64,000 nucleotides of DNA from Xiphydria camelus. Its lineage: Eukaryota; Arthropoda; Insecta; Hymenoptera; Xiphydriidae. The notes under the pieces were generated by a model. That model was not told the origin of the DNA and made no database searches. It was given only the letters and a program-made list of their open reading frames with translations. The number at the start of each line of letters is the position of its first letter. Positions within the stretch are counted from its first letter, which is position 1. The position numbers and the translations under genes are program-made. The stretch lies in NCBI GenBank assembly GCA_963678675.1, contig OY783195.1:8070001-8134000 (forward strand), given 5' to 3'. Shown here piece after piece: positions 22,576 through 34,439 of the stretch.

Positions 22576-24146
22576 CTCTATTTAACAGCTAACTAAAGTT
22601 TTGAAAAAGCCCTATATACCAGCACCTCGAAGATGAAAACTAACTGCAAACATTTATCCCCGAAGAAAAGAAAGAGAAAGTAAGCTACAACGAGTCTGCC
22701 ATAATAAAGCATTACTAAAATGGCTTTATAACCGCTTCCAATTTTTGGGCAAAGCAGCTCCTTTTCACGGTGCGCGACTCCGCGTAAAAAGAAAGTGCGT
22801 AAAGCGTATAAGCAGTTACCGCCGTACCACTCGTACGGTGCGATACCCCGTAAGTACGTATACGCGCGCGCGGCGCGCACACGTTTGACGTGATCGCGCG
22901 AACGAGCGTCCGAGAGTGCAACGAGACGGAATGAAAAGGGAGAAGAAAAAGACGGACGAAGCTGGAAGGGGGTGGCGCGGTGGAAGGGAGAGGAAAAAGC
23001 GAGGTGAGTAAGAGCGTATAATGTGTCCAAAAGGCACCTGCCTCGCTCGCGTTGCTATCTTCTCATCGACTGGTGGCAAGAAGGAGCCTAGACTCCGAGT
23101 CAGGCCGATGCTATCTCGCTCGGAGACCAGCGGACCACTTATATCGTTAATTGCTCCCACTTCCGGTACCGCGTGCGTGCACGTTACCCGCTCTCGAACG
23201 TACGCGCGCGCACGCATTATGCCACTGTTAAACTTCTGTACGGCATGCGCGCGGCAGAGACTAGTTGAAATATGCGCACCGTCGCATCCGTGAAATAGAG
23301 AGGCGATTTCATTCACGCAATGCGCGCGATGCACTTTTCTCACGTCGAGATTTTGCGAATTTTACGGGGTGGGGGGTTGATGAGAATATTTATTTTCATT
23401 AGGTGCAGTCAAGTTTTGTAGGTTTCGAAATAAATTTCGTCGCGTCAGGAAAATTGTACGCGAGTCTATTGTACGCGCATCACGATGCACTTTTATTGCG
23501 GAAAGATGTTGCATCGAATTCGGAAATACATTTAAGGGTAGTCAGTGAATATTTATTTATTGTGGAGCTGTCAAGCGGAATATTTCAGGAAATACATTTT
23601 AACTGCCGGGGAGATTTTTACACTGTATATCGAGCTTGCAAATCGAATGCAAACGAATCGGTATGAAAAATGAAATGATTCTCAGTATCATTAAGGAGGT
23701 CTAGGAACTACTTTCCGGTAATATTTATCGAGCCGAATAGTAAAATACATCCGGTAATAATAAAGTGTACCGAGTAACGGTAACGTGTACCGTTCCATCG
23801 GTAGATTTCATCAAAAGGCACCGCATAAACTCTTTTTTTATACTGGAGACGATAAAAAGTGTTATGCAAATTTGCCCGTGAAGGATGTAGCCAATGAATA
23901 TCATTTTAAAGCGTTCTAGCAAGCCTCGAAGTAACGCTTTCGTTTTCTTCGGTAAATAATAAATGCGGATTTGACGTGAATTATTCATTGATGTGCTCGT
24001 GGAATAATACAGAGATGAAAGTACCTAAGCGTACGATCTTGATAATGAGTATTGAATTAAGAGAGCAATAATAATTAAAAGAATGATAATAATAGAGAAA
24101 GACTTAATGAGATCATTTGTTTTTTTTTTAAATAGAAATATTCGTG
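22576..24146. other. No gene seen; CpG-rich at 22800-23350
   Basis: The CpG-rich part has overlapping open frames on both strands without domains. 23350-24146 is AT-rich with an 87-residue open frame on each strand, neither recognisable. Confidence 0.4.
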
Positions 24147-24660
24147 CACTGAGAAAAATCTTGTAAACTTGGAGCAATTGTTTTATTCAACTAATGGCCC
24201 TATTCTATACAAAACTGTAAGCTCTGCTTATGCAGAACATAATATTGCAGATAGATTTTTGCAATGGATCTGCCACTTTGCAATATTGCAGGAAGGTTCT
24301 CGCAATGTATCTGAAAGTTTGGTGCTGTATTGGTGTAGAGTATTAGATTCTATAGTCATATAAAAAACTGTGCAATTTTATAAAATGTCAAATATAAGTA
24401 ATAAAATATAAATAGTAAAATATAAAATTAAATTTCATTTAAAGCGTTGAATATTTTATTTGATCGGCTCCGATTTTGTCGAATCAAGTAAAATATTGTT
24501 CAATTCAATAAAATTTTATTTCGTTTAATTAGTTATTCAATAGTATTCAACTAATTCGATAGTTGTTCAACTAATAGTAGTTACACGAATAAAATATTTA
24601 TTATTTCAAATGAAATTTAGTCGAATCAAACAGTTGCTCTATCTGATATTTTTCTCAGTG
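24147..24660. mobile_element. CACTGAGAAAAAT TIR element
   Basis: The ends CACTGAGAAAAAT and ATTTTTCTCAGTG pair. Inverted sub-terminal blocks are 'gagcaattgttttattcaac' / 'gtcgaatcaaacagttgctc'. The interior is AT-rich with 'aataaaattttatt' motifs. It has the same ends as the elements at 20661 and 63814. Confidence 0.75.
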
Positions 24661-25315
24661 ATGTAGCATTTGGTAAATTTTCGAAATCTGCATTATTTGC
24701 TATCAGTGATTATAAATCGATCGATGCTTTAAGAGCCGAAGGAATTTCGTGAAATATTAAGTACAGTTAAATCGGAGTCAAAATAAATACTAATAAATAA
24801 AAAAAAACTACATTAAAAATTTAATATAGACATTTATGAGGGGCAATACCGTTAAGAATTTGCGTAATTAACGAAATTAATCCGTTTCGAAATAAAAATG
24901 CGTACCATATTAGGTGGATCTTCTAAGTCAGCATTTATTATTGCAAAATCGATCGATGCTCCGAAAGTGGAATGGATTTTATGAAACATCGAATATAGTT
25001 AATCGAAGTCGAAGCTAATTACGACGCTGTTTTAACTTCGACAACTCTATTCCGCATCCCGCAAAGGCCGTTCCGCTTTCGAAGCACCAAACACGGTGTC
25101 GTAATAATATGTTCATGCCAATGTCCAAGACGCACGATCTCGCTAATGAGCCGAAACATTTCTAACGGCATATACAACAACAACATGTGTGTATACATAT
25201 ATATGCGTAACGATATGTTGTTGCTGCTGCTGTTGTCATTGTCATCATGACTTGATCCTGAAATTATATCATGTTTTTTATTGAAGAAAAGTTTATTTAG
25301 CACCAGCAATTATGT
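24661..25315. other. No gene seen
   Basis: AT-rich DNA. The repeated 'atcgatgct' with 'aatggattttatgaaacatcgaatatagtta' near 24710-24780 and 24950-25010 suggests an old duplication of about 240 bp spacing. Confidence 0.45.
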
Positions 25316-25520
25316 CTCTCAGTATACGTCATAGTATTGTAAGTCTATGTATTTCTCTCGCACTCGTTGCATGGCATATACATACCTAAAACAGTAAAGA
25401 CAAACGTACCTATAACTTTGCGAATAATTATTTTTTTCGGACATTTTCTTCTTCGTGTGACATTACATATGTGTACAGATTATAAATTGAATTAAAAATA
25501 GGTATGAATATTTTTTTGCG
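25316..25520 (+). repeat. Dispersed repeat 'TCTCGCACTCGTTGC', copy 1
   Basis: Shares 'tacgtcatagtattgtaa', TCTCTCGCACTCGTTGC, 'ataactttgcgaataa' and 'attataaattgaattaaa' with 39090-39440 and, more weakly, 34440-34810. All copies are in the same orientation. The family is not known to me. Confidence 0.7.
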
Positions 25521-25648
25521 ATAACCAAATTCGAGCCACGAATAATTCGATAACGTATGATCGCAATTATTATAATTCTTACTATGAATTCTTCGCCTGC
25601 GCGCGTTAATATTTTTGGCGATCGAAACATGGTCTTCTAAACTACTCG

Positions 25649-25725
25649 TAATTGAGGGGATGAGAAGCCAAGGGGCAAAAACAAGTTTTCTACTTAGACC
25701 CCTTGGCTTCTCATCCCCTTAATTA
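25649..25725. repeat. Perfect 21-bp stem hairpin
   Basis: GGGGATGAGAAGCCAAGGGG at 25656-25675 is answered by its exact inverse ending near 25719, with TAATT/AATTA outside and a spacer of about 25 bases. It is probably a small foldback element. Confidence 0.8.
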
Positions 25726-26979
25726 TCATATGGATGATGGTTAACAATTAGTTAATAATGAAATAATTACGAAATGCATTCGATGAAATTAACGATTAAT
25801 TTATATCAAATGGAAATGTATTTGCTGAAATTCATTATCGTTCGATGCATCAAAGTTTTAACAAAAGTTTGTAATCAAATGAATCATGTTTCTAGATGCA
25901 GTGGTGTACGCAGTTCGTATCCAGATAAGAAAATACAATCGAAAATCAATTGCAGCTAATACTCAATTGCCTCTATAGCCAGGAAAATGATTTGTATCAA
26001 ATATAAATATAGTTATTGAAATATATTAATTATTCGATTCATGAAAACTTTAGCATAAGATCACAACCGAATAAATTATTTTTCTAGCTGCAATGGTACA
26101 TATAATTCATACCCAAATAAGAAAATACGATTTAAGGAAAAAAAGATTATTTTTACAACTAGGAAAATAATTTACGAGTATGAATCTCAAGAAAGTTAGT
26201 TAACATCGGACAAGAACGTAATCGATACAATTGATAGACATTTGTACTGAATAAAAGTGTATTCAATGCATCAAAATTTGGAAAAAAAATCGTAATCAAA
26301 TGAATCACTTTCCTACAATAAATGCAGCGGTAAAAGGAGCTCAGCTGCACCTGCGCATATACGCGGACACGCTCGAACCGCACAACAGTCGCTCTATCGG
26401 AAAGATTTGCATGACGAACAACGAGATGAGCGGTATGGTAATCGATGCGATTGCCGTTATCGAGTGTCGAATATCGACACTCGTCAATGCGCGCGTGGAG
26501 CGGTTTGTCGCGCGCACCGTTGACTCTGCGGTGACGAATGGTCTCTCCCCCGCGACGAGGCCGTTTTACTCGAGGTGTTACTCGTTATGCGTCGAAACGC
26601 GATCGTGACGTTCCGTCGATATTCTCCGATTAAACGATGAACGAGCGGATCGATCCGTCAAAGTCGCGCGTCAGCGTTGGCAGTTGCTTTCGACGAAGTG
26701 TATTCCACTCGCGAACGGATCGACGCGACGGTTCAAGAATCACCGTCGATCTATTCACTGGTTATTTTTACCTCCGACGATACGTTCTTTGAAGGCCAAT
26801 TCTTCTTGCGGATCGATATAGGTACTTGGAAATGTATCTAATATTTTCTGTTATTTTTGTCACATTGACTATTTAATTTCAATCAATTTTTTTTAAATTT
26901 TAAGTTAATTGTTATTTTTTGTAATTTCAGGTTGAATCACGTATAATGACAAAATTTACTATGTACTTACCTGATTTTT
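25726..26979. other. No gene seen; CpG-rich at 26330-26760
   Basis: AT-rich flanks contain repeated 'tttctagatgcagtggt' / 'tttctagctgcaatggt' segments (25890-25990 and 26080-26170), a diverged tandem pair. The CpG-rich core has a 102-residue frame with no domain. Confidence 0.45.
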
Positions 26980-26984
26980 GACTG

Positions 26985-27425
26985 TGATATTTAAATTCCG
27001 TTACTTGTCACTTTACGAAAAAGTTTCTCGAATATAAATTGTTTGGTGTTAAGAGGGACATATGGTATATGCAAGGCATTTTTGATAGCTCATATTACTT
27101 ACGAGACATATCTAAAGATCACCTTTATTTTTTAAAATAGAAATCAATTTTTTTACTTCTATAAAAATTGTAGAGCTCATCAAGACTGATAAAAAAGTAT
27201 AAGAGAATGCACATTTGTTAAACCGTTCCTGAGATATTTCCGCTCAAAATATAAGAGTACTTACCTACTTGGAATGAAAGTGAAGGTAATCTTCACATCT
27301 CCTAAATAACACGTGCTATCAAAAACCCTTTGCATGTATCATATGTCCCACTCGACATCAAATAATTTTTGTTCGAAAAATTTGCTTGTAACGTGATAAA
27401 TAACGGAAATAAACGGTGCTCCTGA
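26985..27425. mobile_element. Long-arm inverted-repeat element
   Basis: The arms are about 140 bp (26995-27135 and 27285-27420). They share 'ccgttacttgtcac' / 'gtgataaataacgg', 'gggacatatggtatatgcaa' / 'ttgcatgtatcatatgtccc' and 'ttttgatagc' / 'gctatcaaaa'. There is no coding frame. Confidence 0.75.
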
Positions 27426-27429
27426 TCTT

Positions 27430-28114
27430 AGAAAATTTATCAAATAAATAGGTACGTGTGTACACTTATATGTGTGCACGGAGAAAAGATTTCGCACGAT
27501 TTGCTGAAATGGATAGCGATCAAAATCACCGTAGATACGTCATATCTAATACATATCACAATATGTCATGCGATACTTTAATCGAATCTTCCTTCCAATT
27601 GCCGATAAAACTTCAGCAAAGAACGAAAGTCACGGAATCGATTCTCTTCGCTCGTCGATGCTGTCATCCTTCAGTTCCGATTGAACGAATTCTTTTCTGG
27701 AACCCCAATAGAAGCGATCGCGTGTCCCCGGCATAATATATTCTCGAATTAGAACAAGCATCGTTTTACCGATATTATACGTAGATGGGGGAGAATCGAT
27801 CGCCGACCCGATCTCGAGGGATCCGATTCCTCGCGTCACGCGATCGCTCTCCGAGTCTCGGCGCGAGCATATTCCTATGTTCAAGCATGTGCACGCATAT
27901 GTTCTTCCAGGCTGTAATGCGCGCGTATAAGCGTAACGTATTTATATGTATATCTATATACATGTAGCGCGTTAAATACGTTCGACCGGGCACACGAGGT
28001 AGCCGAACACCTATACTTATACATACGTGAGTGGACGTACGATCGTCGCCTATGTACGGATATAGGTAGAGGTGTTCCACACACGCAACGTTCATCGAGG
28101 AAGGATAATTTGTC
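27430..28114. other. No gene seen
   Basis: Mixed-composition DNA with CpG-rich 27780-28080; opposing open frames are composition-driven. Confidence 0.4.
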
Positions 28115-28370
28115 ACATCGAGTATTAAAATTTAAATGCGACGATATGCACGGGGTGCCGCTATTTATTCGGAAGGCACACGGGGAGGGGGGCTAATGAA
28201 TTATCGCGAGAGAGCGATAAGTGCCGAATGTTTAGTCCCGGCAATTTCTTGCCTCGCCCCTCTGGCGTCTCTCATCCTTGTAGTTCTCGTCAGCGATGCA
28301 CGAGGCTCGATGAGCATAAAGACGTGTGTGCGTTAAGCGAATGCTAACGTATTTAAATATTATATTCCAG
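28115..28370 (+). repeat. Duplicated block, copy 1
   Basis: Shares 'tattaaaattyaaatgcga', GGGCTAATGAATTATCGCGA, 'agtgccgaatgtttag' and a trailing 'atttaaatatt' with 29665-29920 in the same order and orientation. Divergence is concentrated between these blocks. Confidence 0.7.
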
Positions 28371-28991
28371 GTAGGTGTAGTGAGGAAAAAATTAATTGAT
28401 TTAAATAAACGTGTATTTGCTTGTTAGCGAATTAAATGAATTATCTGATCGAAGAGGTACTTGTTTGATTTAAAGAAAAATTAGATGCAATGAATTACTT
28501 CGTTTAAGAAATATTGCAGGCTTCGTCTAAATGAATACTTATTTGAATGAAATAATCGTTAGAGTTGGTAGTTTTGATATACATCTACTCGGTATAATTA
28601 ATTCGTTTGAGATATATCTATTTAAATAAAACTATCAATTGTTATTTTATATTTCATTTAAATGAATAGGTATTTATTTAAACGAAGTCGACGTTTCTTA
28701 GACGAAAGAATTCATAATGCTTATCGAAATGAAATAAAAGTAAGACTTGATTATTTATATATTCATAAGTAAGAAATAAGTAACCATTTAGACGAAAATT
28801 AAATTCTCTTATTTTTAAAAACGGAGTAATTTATAATCCTTATTGAAATGAAATATAAGTAAGGGTTAATTACTTATATTCGAATGCTTATACTCGTATT
28901 TCGTTGAAATATATAGGTGTTCATTCAGACGAAGCCAACATTTCATAAATAAAATAATTCATAATAGGTACTTATCGAAATGAAACATACC
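28371..28991 (+). repeat. AT-rich diverged tandem repeats (GAAATGAAATA.AAGTAAG)
   Basis: Several decayed units of about 90-130 bp, each with 'taattcataatnnttatcgaaatgaaa', 'aagtaag' and 'attcagacgaa'. The array resumes after the MITE at 28992-29313. Confidence 0.55.
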
Positions 28992-29313
28992 GGGTCTTCT
29001 CAAACCTCTGACCCAGGAGAAAACCCTACGTTCATTCAAAAATTACGGATATAATGCAATTGATTTTATTGAAATCCGTTAAGAATTTGCGGAGAAATTA
29101 ATTAATAAAAAGTAATTAATATTTTGAATTTATTCATGAGCCTTGATATATGTAACGTCATCAATGCTGAATAAATTCAAAATATTAATTACTTTTTAAT
29201 AATTAATCTCTCCGTAAATCCTTAACGGATTTCAATAAAATCAATTGCATTATGTCCGCAATTTTTTAATGAACATAGGGTTTTCCTCTGGGTCAGAGGT
29301 GTGAGAACACCCC
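28992..29313. mobile_element. Foldback MITE, about 140-bp arms
   Basis: The ends are GGGTCTTCTCAAACCTCTGA and (inverse of right) GGGTGTTCTCACACCTCTGA. Pairing continues through 'aaaaccctacgttcatt', 'atgcaattgattttattgaa' and 'taattaatattttgaattta' to a small centre near 29145. It interrupts the AT-rich tandem array. Confidence 0.85.
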
Positions 29314-29664
29314 AAATAATAAGTAAGATTTGTTTACTCACATATTTCATTTAAATAAGATGATGATGCCACAACAAATATATCTATCGAAATAAAACTA
29401 TATATACACATATCACAACTCCATACTTATATTTTACTCAATTGAATATTCATTCAGACAAAGCGAATACTTCTCGAATGAAGTAATTCGTTTATACGAC
29501 ACCTGATACAAGCGAACTACATGTTTACATCTCACACACACAAATAGGTTATTAACCGTGCACATAAGGAAACTAAATATCCGCATGAATATGTATCCAG
29601 ACGTACGAGCGGACTGTAAATACATAATAGCGCACACGCGCGCGCGACGTTCGTTAACGAAAGG
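29314..29664 (+). repeat. Continuation of the AT-rich tandem array, then non-coding
   Basis: 'aataataagtaag' and later 'attcagacaaagcgaatacttctcgaatgaagtaatt' match the units before the MITE. No gene. Confidence 0.45.
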
Positions 29665-29920
29665 TTGTCGCAGTCCCGTATTAAAATTCAAATGCGATCG
29701 CCGATGCACCGTGAGGCCCTATCTCGAGACGAGCGAGAGGGGAGAGGGCTAATGAATTATCGCGAGCGCGCGGTACCTACCTTAAAGTGCCGAATGTTTA
29801 GCCAACAGTTTTTTCGCCCCCTCGGCCGCCCATGCTTGTAATTTTCGTTAGCACCGCGGTAACGGAGAGATAACGCAGCGGAACGCACATGTCGGCGCAA
29901 TTTAAATATTGTAATTAGAC
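29665..29920 (+). repeat. Duplicated block, copy 2
   Basis: Counterpart of 28115-28370 (see shared blocks there). It continues into a CpG-rich, (GAC)n-bearing stretch. Confidence 0.7.
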
Positions 29921-30350
29921 GCCACCGACGACGCGACGACGACGACAACGCCGACGACGACGACGACGTCGGCGGGCGGTAGTACCACTACGTCAACGGC
30001 GTGCCGCGGAGATGGGATCGCGAGATGGGCGCGCTTGAGCGCGAGGGCACATATGGCGCTCCGGCGATTACCGCGCGTAAAACAGAACGCGCGAGGGACA
30101 ATGGGTCTTATCTCGCCGGACGATCCGCTGGGGCCGTTTTCGGGCCCTGGCCGCCGCGTGTGAAAACGGACCGCTTGATTTTTCGTGTTCGCGCGCGAGG
30201 CGGAAGTTGCAGCAGGCGGGGGGTTACTGATACCGAGCCATGGGAATAAGCATCAACGCGATTAACGTCGTTTTAGCGGACGGTTTAGAAACAGAGAAGC
30301 TACGGTTAATTGTTTTCTCGAATCCGACAAATGAAATTATTACCTATATA
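29921..30350. promoter_or_regulatory. CpG-rich island with (GAC)n; possible regulatory DNA
   Basis: (GAC)n repeats at about 29925-29970 are followed by CpG-rich, non-repetitive sequence with a GGACAATGGG motif near 30097, a sequence that fits the SOX-type consensus ACAATGG. It has no coding exon. The regulatory role is inference. Confidence 0.2.
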
Positions 30351-30354
30351 CACA

Positions 30355-30373
30355 GAGAGAGAGAGAGAGAGAG
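30355..30373 (+). repeat. (GA)n microsatellite
   Basis: Short uninterrupted GA dinucleotide tract. Confidence 0.85.
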
Positions 30374-30559
30374 CAGTTTATTTACAGTTATAGAGTGTAG
30401 TTACTAAACGTATAGTTAATTAAATATGCCGAAATAAATAGGTATATTAAAGGGTAGCGTTTTGAAAGCCGCGGTTTTTCTCTTGTTTCAAAAACATTGT
30501 GTCATAATAAAATGTGTGAATACCTCAATCGAAGTATTTGCCTTCGGAAGCTAACTTAA

Positions 30560-31760
30560 CTTAAAACTTTTTCCCACTTTTCTGGCAAAAGTTGAATTCC
30601 ACGACGAAAGAATTGTCTACTTTTTGAGCTAATCCACTCGGCAACCCAATTTTTGATTTCTCGGTAATTATGAACGTGTGTATCTTCCTAATCGTGCTGC
30701 ATCGATTTACATAAATGATAATCACTCGGGGCCAGGTCTGGGTTCAAGCTCCATCAATGTTTCTTTCACGGCTAAAGGCGCGTCCTGACTGAGTCGACAG
30801 TGTCGATCGACACTGTCGATCGACACTGTCGATCGACACTGTCGACTCAGTCAGGACGCGGCAGTCGACTTGGTCGATCGACATATTTTGTCGATCGACA
30901 TGTCGACTGGTTTTCCACGAGTTGTCGGTAAACATCAAAGGTAGTCGAGTCGAACGCAGAGGGTTCGGCAAGGCGAGCGGTTGTTTCGGCAGCGGTGCGA
31001 TGACGGTCGGCGTACGGCGTACGGTTTTTGGCGATGCTCAAAGGCCGCCCCAAACTGTTCGCTTCGTGTAGACGCTAAATTACTTGGCTCATGCTTGAAT
31101 GCTTATTTTTTTATTCGTGTTCCGTCGCACGATAGACGGAATTCAGAATATCGGTTCGTACCGTTCGATAGCACCGCGATCTGAATACCTCACTAGCAAA
31201 CGATATATTTTGGCGAAAGCGGCAAATGCGCTTGCAGTCCCGCACATTCCCCGAAAATTTTAATCGATACCGCTATGCGCGGAATACTAAATCTGTCTTG
31301 TAAAGGAGAAAATGACGAATTCAATAGATGACCGTCCGGAAAGACCAATCCAACCGGGGGCCCGTTTACGCCGAGGGTCGGAACATACCTCCGGAGGGTC
31401 GGGCCTTGTAGACCCGTCGACTCGACTACCCTTTGATGTTTACCGACAAACCAGTCGACATGCCGGTCGACAAAATCCAGTCGACAAATTCTAGTCAAAA
31501 GTGTCGATCGACACTGTCGACTCAGTCAGGACGCGCCTTAAAGCAACACGAGGTCGAGCGTTTTTGTGAAGAAGAATCACTTTTCGGCGATTTCATGCAA
31601 TTTATGGTCGTTTTTGCATCAAATTATCATTTAAACGCTCCAATTGTTGTTGATAACGTTCGGCAGTAATTGTTTCATTTGGGGTTTCAACAACTCATAA
31701 TAAACGACGCCTTCCACATCCCACCAAATTGAAAGTGTTGTTTTGTGACCTATGGATAGA
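30560..31760 (-). pseudogene. Mariner transposase relic split by another transposon
   Basis: Reading the minus strand, 31760 to 31542 encodes a decayed 'SIWWD..GVVYYELLKP' block (mariner catalytic-domain motif) with frameshifts and stops. The reading then continues at 30772 to 30560 as 'AVKETLMELE', a degraded middle, and 'IKNWVAEWISSKSRQFFRRG' followed by 'LLPEKWEKV', the standard mariner C-terminus. The split lies between the NARP-type motif and 'VKETL', exactly where the TIR element 30776-31538 is inserted. Mariner transposases (about 345 residues, DD34D) cut and paste at TA. This copy lacks most of the N-terminal half and cannot be active. Confidence 0.75.
30776..31538. mobile_element. 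Harbinger-like TIR element inserted in the mariner relic (TAA duplication)
   Basis: The left end AGGCGCGTCCTGACTGAGTC and the right end (exact inverse) are flanked by TAA (30773-30775 and 31539-31541). Sub-terminal arrays of the palindrome GTCGATCGAC follow: five copies on the left with a full foldback at 30783-30855, one on the right. A second inverted block, 'gttgtcggtaaacatcaaag' / 'ctttgatgtttaccgacaaa', extends the arms to about 190 bp. The 763-bp element has no transposase. A TAA target duplication fits the PIF/Harbinger superfamily. Confidence 0.8.
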
Positions 31761-32519
31761 CTTATATTAACCAAAAATGGCAGTTTAATGACTGAATCTT
31801 AATGAGAAATCTCCAAAATTTATAGTGATGCAAGAAGTATTAGTCGCTGTGCACGACATCAGTAGTTAGAGTTATCTACAGGAGAACAGCGGCTTTCAAT
31901 GCAACCTTCTAATAGGTATATTTCGTAGAAATAAATATATAATTTATTGAAATAAATAGATATTCGTTAACTATTACTGATAACTTTTTAGTCATTCCAT
32001 GCCAATTTTATCACTTTTTAGAGTAAATTTTGTATTTTTTTCAAATTTGGATATGTTGTTATCAATTGCATTGCAAATAGGTATGCCAAACAATTCTTGA
32101 AAATTTTGAAAAATATAAAAGTTTACAATTAGAAGTGTAAAAAATAATTTGTTTCAAGAAATCGTTGCAATAAAAGCAAAAATCGCAACTTAATGGAATT
32201 TGGCAGTCTCGCGTAGATACGCTTTTATTTTTTATAAAAAATAAGAAACGTAAAAAATGTGTAATTCATACTTGTTTACAAATAATTTTATAAATCCCAA
32301 TGTTTCGAATTTCGTCTTTAAAAATTTGGAAAAAATGAACATTTAGCCAGATCCATGTTGTTTTCGATCATCGAATAAAGAACACGGTCACACTATAAAC
32401 AAGTTTGAAGTTACTTTAATAGTAGCGTAAAGCATTACAATCTTTTTTATTTCTTCAACTTTTTTTTAAAAACAATATAAGCCGCTGCAACGCGTCTACG
32501 AAACAATTTACTTTTTAAA
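31761..32519. other. AT-rich DNA, no gene seen
   Basis: Very AT-rich with nothing recognised. Confidence 0.5.
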
Positions 32520-32672
32520 AATAAGCCATACTGTTGTAGAAAATATTGCCGAAATATATATTTTCGAGCCATATACTGCATTTAAATATTGTCATGATGG
32601 CTGGGCTATAGTTGCCAATATTGTAGCCACATATTGCAGTAAAAATATTGCCGGTTTAGACGCGCCTTTAGA
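32520..32672. repeat. 'gccatactgttg.agaaaatattgcc' repeat, copy 1
   Basis: Shares 'gccatactgttg(t/c)agaaaa', 'gccgaaatatatatt' and 'catgatggctgggc' with 33185-33270. The same terminal motifs occur inverted at 33010-33065 ('ggcaatattttactgcaata', 'tggctg'), so these are parts of TIR elements around the 32691 insertion. Confidence 0.65.
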
Positions 32673-32690
32673 GGACCACAGAGCGTCTAA

Positions 32691-32967
32691 AGGTGCGTCC
32701 ACATTTGTGACATTTAACCGTGACATGTCTCCGTGACCGTGTCAGTAAAGGTGCGTCCACACTTGTGCGTGACATTGTGTCGGACAGGGCTGCGTGGCAT
32801 CGTGACAGGACTTGTTACGCTAAATGTGGACGGTCTCGGTACTGACACGCGTTGCTGACACGCTCACGGAACCTTGTCATGATTAAATGTCACAAATGTG
32901 GACCCACCTTTACTGACACTGTCATGGAACCTTGTCACGATTAAATGTCACAAATGTGGACGCACCT
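32691..32967. mobile_element. Harbinger-type MITE, TAA duplication, with nested copy
   Basis: The ends are AGGTGCGTCCACATTTGTGA and its inverse, flanked by TAA (32688-32690 and 32968-32970). A sequence at 58211-58245 (read inverted) carries the uninterrupted target 'gcgtctaaggcaggagtcg', proving the insertion and the TAA duplication within this window. A second AGGTGCGTCCAC / GTGG(A)CC(C)ACCT pair at 32749-32909 shows a related element inserted into the first. Confidence 0.9.
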
Positions 32968-32970
32968 TAA

Positions 32971-33270
32971 GGCAGGAGTCGACCTAGCCTAAAGGGTCTT
33001 CTAAACGGGCAATATTTTACTGCAATATGTGGCTGCAACATAGTGGCCGGCAACATTGCTAGCAATACCAGCCAGACTATGCAATTTAGGATAATATTTT
33101 TAGTACGTCCCGGTCATATAATATACTTATAGCTATAGCTACACATTTTTGGTATCGTCGCCCGTTTAACCGCGCCTTTAAACATGGGCCATACTGTTGC
33201 AGAAAATATTGCCGAAATATATATTACCGAGCCATATACTGCATTAAAATGTTTTCATGATGGCTGGGCA
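32971..33270. repeat. 'ggcaatattttactgcaat' repeat block, copy 2
   Basis: Begins with the flank shared with 58211-58260 and contains 'aaacgggcaatattttactg', 'gcccgtttaaccgcgccttt' and the copy at 33185-33270 described above. CCCGTTTA-type ends suggest another TIR element at about 33013-33171. Confidence 0.55.
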
Positions 33271-33346
33271 CAGACAATTTTTGAACGCGATTTTGTCTAT
33301 ATATAAAAATAGACAATTATCGCATGGCAAATTTAAAGTAGGGATA

Positions 33347-33616
33347 ATATATATGAAGGGCTTATTGGGAAAACGTGACAAGCCACAAAACCATTTTATT
33401 GAAAGGACGAGCTTTGAAGTTCCAAAAAAATCTGTAAAATGCATATTTTATTAATATAACCCCTCAGTGTTTTTAACAGATGTATTCTAGTTCATATATT
33501 AACGACTACAATCTTAAAGTATTAAAAGAAAATGCAGGGGACTACTACAAAGTAAACTGCTTATTTTTGAACGGAATGTGGCTTGTCACGTTTTTCCAAT
33601 AAGCCCTTCATATATA
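33347..33616. mobile_element. MITE with TATATGAAGGGCTTATTGGG arms
   Basis: The left arm TATATGAAGGGCTTATTGGG followed by 'aaaacgtgacaagccaca' is answered at 33575-33616 by 'tgtggcttgtcacgtttttc' and CCAATAAGCCCTTCATATAT. It is 270 bp with an AT-rich interior and no gene. Confidence 0.85.
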
Positions 33617-34438
33617 CCTAGTTAGAAATTTTTCTTTTGACCTGATATGTTCCATTTAGTCCTGCAAAATGTTATCGTTACAAGGACTTCCCAGGACTTC
33701 CTAGGTCAAAAAACTCGACCCAGGCTAAGTGGAAACGAATTGTGAAGAATTATAATTAATAATTAGTATTCATTTTAATAGCCCTGGGAAGACATGGGCG
33801 ATAAATAATGTCGTTCGAGATGCTTTAGTTGCTAAAGTAGCCGGGGATTGAAGAATGGTAAATTTGACAAATATTAACTATTTGTCGAATTGTTGATATT
33901 ATAATATCGATACCCTTATTTTATGAGGAAAGTCCTGAGAAGAGTCTATTTGGACCATCAACGGCGAGGAGACTCGATACTGCGAGAAATACTTTATTTT
34001 AGACTTAAATAAAAAATAAATGTGGTAGAGAGTTCTAGTTATCCGATTTTCGCACGATTAAATGATAACTTTTTCTGATAAATAAAACTCCATAAGTGGC
34101 ACTTGTGATAAAATCTCGAATTTCCTGTGAAATTGAGTCTTCCATGTGAGATTAGTTCCAGAACTATTAATCTCTCGAAAGAGGGTAGGTATACGGTTTG
34201 GTGAAACTTAATTCCAAATTCCAAGCCTATCGGTTCGCCCATTATTGTTTAAATGAAACTCGAAGAGTTTCAAAATCAACTTTTCAAGCAGAAGCTGCGA
34301 TATTTTCGCAGTAGGTACTGTGCTCTTAATTCCATTTCGTTCTCTTCCACTCTCTTCCTGTACAAATATTCCTCTATTCTTCCTTCTAACTTTTCTCTTT
34401 TTTTATGCAAGTAGCAAAAATGCATGATATCTACCAAC
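33617..34438. other. AT-rich DNA, no gene seen
   Basis: No exon, RNA gene or repeat pair recognised. Confidence 0.45.
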
Positions 34439-34439
34439 A

